NCBI GenBank assembly: GCA_001604035.1
Contig: LVAK01000052.1
Coordinates: forward strand, 1-35,886
Length of the DNA: 35,886 nucleotides
Direction of reading: 5' to 3'
Source of the DNA: Clostridiales bacterium Firm_05
GTDB lineage: Bacteria > Bacillota > Clostridia > Oscillospirales > Ruminococcaceae
Below are positions 30,639-35,886 of the stretch, piece by piece. The first letter of the stretch is position 1. Every line of letters begins with the position of its first letter. The position numbers were made by a program, and so were the translations under genes. The notes beneath the pieces are model-generated. The model had not been told where the DNA came from. It ran no database searches and was given only the letters and a program-made list of their open reading frames with translations.

Positions 30639-30699
30639 AATTTATTCCTCCGTATATTTATTTTCGTCGGGGGAAAATATCCGAGTTCCCGACAGTGCA
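30639..30699 (-). promoter_or_regulatory. Leader of rplM with a GTCGGG/CCCGAC hairpin (L13-leader candidate)
   Basis: The minus-strand leader contains a stem with arms GTCGGG (30688-30693 in sense) and CCCGAC (30666-30671), 17 bases apart, shortly before the ribosome-binding site ACGGAGGAA. Firmicute rplM leaders are known to carry an autoregulatory structure; identity with that Rfam family is untested. Confidence 0.5.
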
Positions 30700-30705
30700 T
30701 TGACT

Positions 30706-30734
30706 ATTATACACGATGCAGCGGCGCTTGTCAA
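30706..30734 (-). promoter_or_regulatory. Consensus promoter of rplM-rpsI
   Basis: TTGACA (30729-30734), 17-bp spacer, TATAAT (30706-30711), minus strand; both hexamers perfect. Confidence 0.93.
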
Positions 30735-30931
30735 GAGGTTTTTTCGGATTTTTTTAATATATACCCTATTTTCTCACTGATTCTCTCGCATATTCTCCGT
30801 TTCTCTCTCATTCTCGTGTTTCATTTCACTTTTTGAGCGTAGAAAAAAAGAGCCATTTTGCACGGGATTATGTGCAAAATACAAATAAAAAGGCGAGATA
30901 TCCCCACCTAAAAATGTCGAAATACCGTTCC

Positions 30932-31009
30932 GGGACGCCGAGGGCGGCGTCCCCTACAACAGTAAATACGCATAACAACCAAATTGTAGGGGGCGCACAT
31001 TGTGCGCCC
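30932..31009. repeat. Double-hairpin intergenic repeat
   Basis: Hairpin 1: GGGACGCC (30932-30939) and GGCGTCCC (30946-30953). Hairpin 2: GGGCGCACA (30991-30999) and TGTGCGCCC (31001-31009). Between them CTACAA (30954-30959) pairs with TTGTAG (30984-30989). The G/C-rich palindromes in an A/T-rich spacer look like one of the dispersed small repeats common in Ruminococcaceae genomes. The rest of 30735-31080 holds no gene. Confidence 0.65.
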
Positions 31010-31080
31010 GTGTTTGATTCTATGTGATATTTGATTTTTATCAAGCCGAAACAAGTATACCCGACTTTCTCAGTCAGTAC

Positions 31081-31818
31081 TTAATATCCGACGGCCTGTG
31101 CTCCATATTCCGCCTGAGCCTGAGTAAAGCCCTCATATATTAGCTGGTCAATCAATTCTTCTCTCGACATTGAGGTGTAATTCATGTAGCTTTGAGCCGT
31201 TTCCGCTGCTTCGCTATTCCAATCTGCTCCACAATTATCAGCTCCATATGTTGCCTGTTCGTGCGTGAATTTTTCATATTCAAGTTGACTCACAAGGCCT
31301 GTATATGAAAATCCCGAATAATCAATATAACTTTTAGCAGACTCCAACGCTTCACTATTCCAGTCAGCTCCACAGTTATCAGCGGCATATACAGCATCCT
31401 CATGAGAATATTTCTCGTATTCAAGTTGCGATACGAGACCATCATGCGAAAATCCAGAATAATTTATATAACTTTTTGCAGATTTAACAGCATTTTTCTG
31501 AGATAAAGTTTCCGTTGATTCCGGTTGTGTTATCTTTTCAGTAGGAGGCTCTGTCTTTTTTTCAGTTTTTGGCTCGGTAATCTTTTCTGTTGGTGGTTCT
31601 GAAGGCTTTTCCGTTTTAGCCTCTATTGTCTTTTCTGTTTCCGGCTCTTTTGTAGGGGTCTCATCATTTTTAAGAGCTGTTACTTCTTCCATGCTCTCCT
31701 TTTCAGTTGAAACCTCACTTGATGAGCCGCTTTTCTTGCTGCTTTCATCATCACCGCACCCGGTAAAGCAAGCTATAACAGCAATTGCTGCTATAGATAC
31801 TGCAAAAAATCTTCTCAT
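31081..31818 (-). CDS. Lipoprotein with three Ltp repeats (host cell surface-exposed lipoprotein type)
   Basis: A 245-residue precursor. A signal peptide ends in the lipobox FTGC with Cys21 as lipid anchor. Residues 40-105 are a low-complexity linker of Pro, Thr, Glu and Lys repeats (PPTEKITEPKTEKK type). The C-terminal half has three about 45-residue repeats of the form SAKSYINYSGFSHDGLVSQLEYE, matching the Ltp family (PF07553). The founding member, Ltp of phage TP-J34, blocks phage DNA injection; many chromosomal members exist without known role. Anchored on the outer face of the membrane. A promoter TTGTAA-N17-TATAAT lies at 31866-31894. Confidence 0.88.
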   Translation of the reverse strand: MRRFFAVSIAAIAVIACFTGCGDDESSKKSGSSSEVSTEKESMEEVTALKNDETPTKEPETEKTIEAKTEKPSEPPTEKITEPKTEKKTEPPTEKITQPESTETLSQKNAVKSAKSYINYSGFSHDGLVSQLEYEKYSHEDAVYAADNCGADWNSEALESAKSYIDYSGFSYTGLVSQLEYEKFTHEQATYGADNCGADWNSEAAETAQSYMNYTSMSREELIDQLIYEGFTQAQAEYGAQAVGY

Positions 31819-31865
31819 TCCCTATCACATCCTTATTTTAGAATCACGACCTTCATCGCAGTTAT

Positions 31866-31894
31866 ATTATAACATATCCTAACAAGAATTACAA
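31866..31894 (-). promoter_or_regulatory. Promoter of the Ltp lipoprotein gene
   Basis: TATAAT (31866-31871), 17-bp spacer, TTGTAA (31889-31894), minus strand. The leader is about 40 bases and contains AAGGATG before the start codon. Confidence 0.7.
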
Positions 31895-31984
31895 GTAAAT
31901 ATTACCTGCAATTTTAAGTATATTATTCACAAATAATATCATGTAAGATGTAATTATACCTATTCTTACAGGAGTGAATGATAA

Positions 31985-32161
31985 ATGTTTGAAATAAAAA
32001 AGCCCTCCGCCTCTAACAAGACGATCCGTATGCCGGATCCGCTCATTGAAAAGCTGGAAAAGCTTGCCGCTCAGCATGACATCTCCTTCAATCAGCTTGT
32101 TGTACAGTGCTGCGAATACGCTCTGAACAACCTTAACGATATGCCTGACAAGCGCAAATAA
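31985..32161 (+). CDS. Small ribbon-helix-helix-like DNA-binding protein
   Basis: A 58-residue reading frame starting at ATG 31985 after AGGAGTGA. The stretch KTIRMPDPLIEKLEKLAAQHD, then SFNQLVVQCCEYAL, fits the ribbon-helix-helix fold of Arc/CopG-type repressors: a short beta strand followed by two helices with the G/S-x-S-x-N/x turn. Such proteins bind operators as dimers. A terminator follows 41 bases after the stop, so it is a single-gene unit; targets unknown. It could bind its own promoter or that of the divergent lipoprotein gene. Confidence 0.78.
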   Translation: MFEIKKPSASNKTIRMPDPLIEKLEKLAAQHDISFNQLVVQCCEYALNNLNDMPDKRK

Positions 32162-32201
32162 TGCTTATCAGGCTATCTTTGCAGTAATTTTTGCGCTCAG
32201 A

Positions 32202-32227
32202 CATCCGGTCAGCGGATGCCTTTTTTC
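32202..32227 (+). terminator. Terminator after the ribbon-helix-helix gene
   Basis: Arms CATCCG (32202-32207) and CGGATG (32213-32218), 5-base loop, followed by CCTTTTTTCG. Confidence 0.85.
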
Positions 32228-32269
32228 GTTAAATCAGCAATAATTGAACAGTTGAAAGTTAAATAAATA

Positions 32270-32298
32270 TTGACTATATCACAAAACAGTGATATAAT
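32270..32298 (+). promoter_or_regulatory. Promoter of glmM
   Basis: TTGACT (32270-32275), 17-bp spacer, TATAAT (32293-32298). The leader contains a perfect 8-bp hairpin ATCCCACG/CGTGGGAT with a 5-base loop at 32327-32347; there is no terminator-type U-tract, so its role is unclear. Confidence 0.85.
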
Positions 32299-32382
32299 AT
32301 AAATATGCGAAATATATCATATCAATATCCCACGACTGGCGTGGGATAACGCATAAATACTTTTAATAAGGAGAATCATAGT

Positions 32383-33768
32383 TTGGGAAAGTATTTTGGA
32401 ACTGACGGCTTCAGGGGAACCGCCAACGAGAATCTCACAGCAGATCACGCATTTAAAGTAGGCCGTTTTCTTGGATGGTATTACGGCGAATTAAAAAAAC
32501 AGAAGGGCGATGATTCCGCCCCTCGTATCCTCATAGGTAAGGATACCCGCAGATCAAGTTATATGTTTGAATACTCCCTTGTGGGAGGCCTCACCGCTTC
32601 CGGTGCAGACGCTTATCTGCTCCACGTTACAACTACACCTTCCGTTGCTTATATTTCAAGGGTAGACGCTTTTGACTGCGGCATTATGATCTCCGCAAGC
32701 CACAACCCTTATCACGATAACGGTCTCAAGCTCATCAATTCCAACGGCGAGAAAATGGAAGATCAGGTCATAGAGCTGGTCGAGGCTTATCTCGACGGAA
32801 AGCTCAGCGCCTTCGGTCAGGACTGGCCGGAACTTCCTTACGCTCACGGCGCTTCTATCGGCCGCACTGTTGACTACGTTTCGGGAAGGAACCGCTATAT
32901 CGGTTACCTCATATCCCTTGGAATGTACTCCTTCCGTGGCAAGAAGATAGGTCTTGACTGCGCCAACGGCTCCTCATGGAATGTTGCTAAGGCCGTTTTT
33001 GACGCTCTCGGCGCTGAAACTCATGTTATAAACGCCGAGCCGGACGGTACTAACATCAACAACAATGCCGGCTCAACACATATCGAAGGTCTCCAGAAAT
33101 TCGTTGTGGAGAACAGTCTTGACGCAGGCTTTGCATATGACGGTGACGCTGACCGCTGTCTCTGTGTGGACGAAAAGGGCAACGTCATCGACGGCGACCA
33201 GATACTCTACATATACGGAAGATATATGAAGGAAAGAGGCAAGCTGGTCAACAACACCGTTGTCACTACAGTTATGTCCAACTTCGGCCTGTACAAAGCC
33301 TTTGACGAGCTGGGTATAGAGTACGCAAAGACTGCTGTCGGCGACAAATACGTCTATGAATACATGAAAGAACACGACTGCTGTCTCGGCGGAGAGCAGT
33401 CCGGTCATATAATCTTCTCAAAATACGCCTCCACCGGCGACGGCATCCTCACAAGCCTCAAGATCATGCAGGTGATCATGGCTAAGGATAAGACTCTCAG
33501 CGAGCTTGCTGCGCCTTTCACCGTTTACCCGCAGGTGCTTGAAAATGTAAGGGTAAAGGATAAGGCTGCCGCTCAGGCTGATCCGGATGTGAAGGCTGCT
33601 GTTGAGAAGGTAACTGAAGATCTCGGCTCCACAGGAAGGATACTGGTTCGCCAGAGTGGTACAGAGCCCCTCATCCGTGTTATGGTCGAGGCTGAAAACA
33701 AGGATATCTGCCGCAAATACGTAGATCAGGTAGTTGATATCCTCAAAAAGAACGGACACACTGTCTGA
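32383..33768 (+). CDS. glmM: Phosphoglucosamine mutase
   Basis: A 461-residue alpha-phosphohexomutase: N-terminal KYFGTDGFRG, phosphoserine loop ISASHNP with Ser106, metal loop DGDADR (253-258), sugar-binding GEQSGH and the phosphate-binding loop RQSGTEPLIRVM. It converts glucosamine-6-phosphate into glucosamine-1-phosphate for UDP-GlcNAc and peptidoglycan synthesis. Start is TTG at 32383 after AAGGAGAA. The GTDGFRG and GEQSGH motifs favour GlmM over phosphomannomutase. Confidence 0.95.
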   Translation: MGKYFGTDGFRGTANENLTADHAFKVGRFLGWYYGELKKQKGDDSAPRILIGKDTRRSSYMFEYSLVGGLTASGADAYLLHVTTTPSVAYISRVDAFDCGIMISASHNPYHDNGLKLINSNGEKMEDQVIELVEAYLDGKLSAFGQDWPELPYAHGASIGRTVDYVSGRNRYIGYLISLGMYSFRGKKIGLDCANGSSWNVAKAVFDALGAETHVINAEPDGTNINNNAGSTHIEGLQKFVVENSLDAGFAYDGDADRCLCVDEKGNVIDGDQILYIYGRYMKERGKLVNNTVVTTVMSNFGLYKAFDELGIEYAKTAVGDKYVYEYMKEHDCCLGGEQSGHIIFSKYASTGDGILTSLKIMQVIMAKDKTLSELAAPFTVYPQVLENVRVKDKAAAQADPDVKAAVEKVTEDLGSTGRILVRQSGTEPLIRVMVEAENKDICRKYVDQVVDILKKNGHTV

Positions 33769-33792
33769 AAACTCAGCGGCACATCCGCTGCC

Positions 33793-33850
33793 GCCAGATC
33801 AAACGATACTGCACTCCTCATCTTTGTCACACTCCGGGTATCGTTCTGGC
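33793..33850 (+). other. RNA hairpin between glmM and the GH43 gene
   Basis: The arms GCCAGA plus ACGATAC (33793-33809) and GTATCGT plus TCTGGC (33838-33850) pair with a 4-base bulge and a large loop. No U-tract, so readthrough into the GH43 gene is likely; it may mark mRNA processing. Confidence 0.5.
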
Positions 33851-33876
33851 AATAGATGTAGAAAGAGGAACACAAC

Positions 33877-35364
33877 ATGAACAAACAGGCTTTCAACCCT
33901 TTTCTGCCTGTCGGGGAATATATCCCTGACGGCGAACCGCATATCTTCGGTGACAGAGTTTACCTCTACGGCTCACACGACAACGAGGGCGGCTGGACAT
34001 TCTGTATGGGTGACTATACGGTTTACTCAGCCCCTGTGAATGACCTTACCGACTGGCGCAGAGAAGGCGTTATATACCGTGCTGCACAGGATCCCGACAG
34101 CAGCACCGAACGCCGCTATATGTACGCACCGGACGTTGTTCAGGGAAATGACGGAAGATATTACCTGTACTACTGTATGTCAGGAGAATTCGGCTTCGGC
34201 GGCTACTACGGCCCCATACAGGTAGCTGTGTGCGACAGCCCGGCCGGACAGTTTGAATATCTGGGATACGTCCGCTGGCCGGACGGCACTCCCATGAAGA
34301 AATATGTCTGTTTCGATCCATGCGCCTTCAACGATAACGGAAGGATATACCTCTATTACGGCACACAATACCCCGACGAATCCAACGAAATACTTGCCAA
34401 TGACAGCGAACAGATGAGCGAGGTCATGGAACGCTATGACAAGACCGCAGAGGAGATACTCTCCACTCCCGAAAACGTCAACGGCGCAATCGTTGCCGAG
34501 CTGGAGGATGATATGCTCACTGTCAAGGGACAGCCCCACCATATCATACCTTACGAAGCAGACTTCGGCGGCCATGAATTCTTCGAGGCAAGCTCCATGC
34601 GTAAGGTCAGGGATAAGTACTTCTTTGTGTACTCCTCACAGTACAACCATGAGCTCTGCTACGCTGTAAGCGACTACCCTGACAGGGACTTCACCTTCGG
34701 CGGAACTATCGTTTCCAACGGAGATATAGGCGTGAACGGCGTTACAGAGGACTGCCGCATGAATATGACCGGCACCACCCACGGCAGTATCATCGAGATA
34801 AACGGTCAGTGGTACGTGTTCTACCACCGCCTTACCCATAAATCCGATTACAGCCGCCAGGCCTGCGCCGAGCCTATCGAGATAACTCCGGATTACAGGA
34901 TAAAACAGGCCGAAATAACCTCCTGCGGCCTCAACGGAGGCCCCCTTGAAGGCAAAGGCACATATCCTGCCGTTATAGCCTGCTATATCACCAACGGAAA
35001 TATGCCCCACGGTGCAAACAAGATTTTCGATCACAGCTTCCCCAATGTCACCCACGAGACATTCCCCGGCAGGGATACTGAACGCTTCATAGCTGAAATA
35101 TCCGACGGCACACTCATCGGCTACAAATACTTCAGCTTTGATGAGCCAGTAAACATATCCCTCACTGTAAGAGGTGAAGGCGATGGAAAATTCCTTGTGT
35201 TCACCGATCTCAAGGGCGAGGCGGTTTCCGAGCTGGAGATTGCCCCGGCTGCCGACTGGCAAACTGTTTCCGCTCCTATTTCCATAAGTGCCGGAACCCA
35301 TCCGATATACCTCATCTACAGGGGCACAGGTATGACTGCTCTTAAAGATATATCGTTTGAATAA
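33877..35364 (+). CDS. Glycoside hydrolase family 43 enzyme with C-terminal carbohydrate-binding-like domain
   Basis: A 495-residue protein without signal peptide, so it should work in the cytoplasm on imported oligosaccharides. The five-bladed GH43 signals are: general base candidate Asp18 (PDGEPHIFGDRVYLYGSHD), Asp147 (FDPCAFNDNGRIYLYYG) and acid Glu237 (HEFFEASS). Residues about 375-495 form a beta-sandwich resembling CBM6/CBM36. The family covers beta-xylosidases and alpha-L-arabinofuranosidases; HEFFEASSMRK is typical for those acting on xylo-oligomers. The start ATG follows AAAGAGGAAC. Specificity cannot be read from sequence alone. Confidence 0.92.
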   Translation: MNKQAFNPFLPVGEYIPDGEPHIFGDRVYLYGSHDNEGGWTFCMGDYTVYSAPVNDLTDWRREGVIYRAAQDPDSSTERRYMYAPDVVQGNDGRYYLYYCMSGEFGFGGYYGPIQVAVCDSPAGQFEYLGYVRWPDGTPMKKYVCFDPCAFNDNGRIYLYYGTQYPDESNEILANDSEQMSEVMERYDKTAEEILSTPENVNGAIVAELEDDMLTVKGQPHHIIPYEADFGGHEFFEASSMRKVRDKYFFVYSSQYNHELCYAVSDYPDRDFTFGGTIVSNGDIGVNGVTEDCRMNMTGTTHGSIIEINGQWYVFYHRLTHKSDYSRQACAEPIEITPDYRIKQAEITSCGLNGGPLEGKGTYPAVIACYITNGNMPHGANKIFDHSFPNVTHETFPGRDTERFIAEISDGTLIGYKYFSFDEPVNISLTVRGEGDGKFLVFTDLKGEAVSELEIAPAADWQTVSAPISISAGTHPIYLIYRGTGMTALKDISFE

Positions 35365-35441
35365 GCCTTTTGGTGCATTATGGCAAATTGCCCCGGAAGT
35401 AAAATGTCATAATTTGGATAAATACTGGAAAAATAATCAAA

Positions 35442-35475
35442 AAGCCCGAAATTCTTGACGTTCGGGCTTTTTTAT
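35442..35475 (+). terminator. Terminator after the GH43 gene
   Basis: Arms AAGCCCGAA (35442-35450) and TTCGGGCTT (35461-35469), then TTTTT. The -35 box of the next promoter lies in its loop. Confidence 0.9.
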
Positions 35476-35483
35476 GCTATAAT
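35455..35483 (+). promoter_or_regulatory. Promoter of the Wzz-like gene
   Basis: TTGACG (35455-35460), 17-bp spacer, TATAAT (35478-35483). The spacer is the right arm and U-tract of the GH43 terminator. Confidence 0.8.
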
Positions 35484-35542
35484 GGGTATTCGGGGTGTTG
35501 CGCCCTTTATACTTATTCAGAAAAAGAAATATGGAGGTCAAA

Positions 35543-35886
35543 ATGGCAAAAAAATCGGAACGTAACCTTAATGTTACTATACAGAACCAGGCCAACAGCA
35601 ATGACGAGATCGTCGTTTCTGTCGGAGGTATTCTCAGAAAGCTTAAAAAATATTTCCTGCCCTGGGTAATAGTCTCAGTTATGATCGCAGTTATGGTCAC
35701 AGGTGTGGCTACCTTCAAGACACTTCGTGATAAACCGCCTCTTACAGCACTTATAAGCTTCAACTACAGCGGTATCGAAAACGGCAAGGATCCTGCCGGA
35801 AGAAATTTTGACATAAATATCGTAAAGAACTCTCAGGTGATCGCAGACTCCCTCACAAAAAATGACGTGGACATGGAAAAAGCTTC
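35543..35886 (+). CDS. Wzz/polysaccharide co-polymerase-like membrane protein (5' part only)
   Basis: The first 114 codons of a gene leaving the window. The ATG at 35543 follows GGAGGT. Residues 1-36 are polar; about 38-57 form a transmembrane helix (FLPWVIVSVMIAVMVTGVA), and the sequence after it (KPPLTALISFNYSGIE) begins an extracytoplasmic domain. The N-terminal VGGILRKLKKY before the helix resembles chain-length determinant (Wzz/CapA) proteins, which set the length of surface polysaccharides. The start of an exopolysaccharide locus is likely. Confidence 0.72.
   Translation, partial: MAKKSERNLNVTIQNQANSNDEIVVSVGGILRKLKKYFLPWVIVSVMIAVMVTGVATFKTLRDKPPLTALISFNYSGIENGKDPAGRNFDINIVKNSQVIADSLTKNDVDMEKA

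Noticed and set aside
32327-32347. Riboswitch in the glmM leader
   Set aside because: Only a single 8-bp hairpin is visible, with no recognisable riboswitch core and no expression platform.

Overview
The window looks like chromosome from a plant-fibre-degrading Ruminococcus-type Clostridia (Oscillospiraceae). This rests on the gene content (GlmM, a cytoplasmic-type GH43 enzyme, an Ltp-repeat lipoprotein, an rplM-rpsI operon), the moderate base composition and clostridial ribosome-binding sites. The genus is an inference, not a proof.

Region 1 (1-13197, minus strand) is a long biosynthetic operon read from about 13.1 kb down past base 1. In transcription order it encodes a class III aminotransferase, a MacB/FtsX-type ABC exporter (ATPase and permease), a BtrH-like acyltransferase, an unknown protein, a CrtI-like FAD desaturase, an acyl carrier protein, a ketosynthase, a degenerate CrtI-like protein, a Cys-less ketosynthase partner (chain-length-factor-like), two SDR ketoreductases and a hotdog thioesterase cut by the window edge. 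This is a type II fatty-acid/polyketide-like assembly line, probably for a polyene or otherwise desaturated acyl product that is transferred to an amine or peptide and exported.

Region 2 (13.1-16.9 kb) is the control region and the most novel part. Three tiny minus-strand genes each encode the same 11-residue peptide, MGGFWDFIFGR. Each has its own Shine-Dalgarno sequence, promoter and LytTR-type operator (two GGAGTAAAC-like repeats, 21 bp apart). The operator always ends exactly 30 bp before the -10 box. The same geometry stands in front of the biosynthetic operon and of a 148-residue gene at 16.7 kb. On the plus strand follow an AgrA-like LytTR response regulator and an AgrC-like histidine kinase. 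The likely reading is an autoinducing peptide circuit that switches on the biosynthetic operon, although no processing enzyme is seen.

Region 3 (17129-29802) is an integrative mobilizable element inserted in the 3' end of rpsI, bounded by a 14-bp direct repeat that contains the last codons of rpsI. It carries a tyrosine integrase, a MOBV relaxase with a candidate oriT, a CHC2 primase-like protein, a DUF3987-like protein and two paralogous excisionase-like HTH genes. It also carries an AT-rich minus-strand defence cargo: a PD-(D/E)xK nuclease, two adenine methyltransferases and an AAA/TOPRIM ATPase. The insertion cut rpsI off from its native terminator (now at 17.07 kb), and the element brings its own at 29.69 kb.

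Region 4 (29.8-35.9 kb) is housekeeping chromosome: rpsI-rplM with a consensus promoter and possible L13 leader, a dispersed hairpin repeat, an Ltp lipoprotein, a ribbon-helix-helix protein, glmM, a GH43 enzyme, and the start of a Wzz-like polysaccharide chain-length protein.
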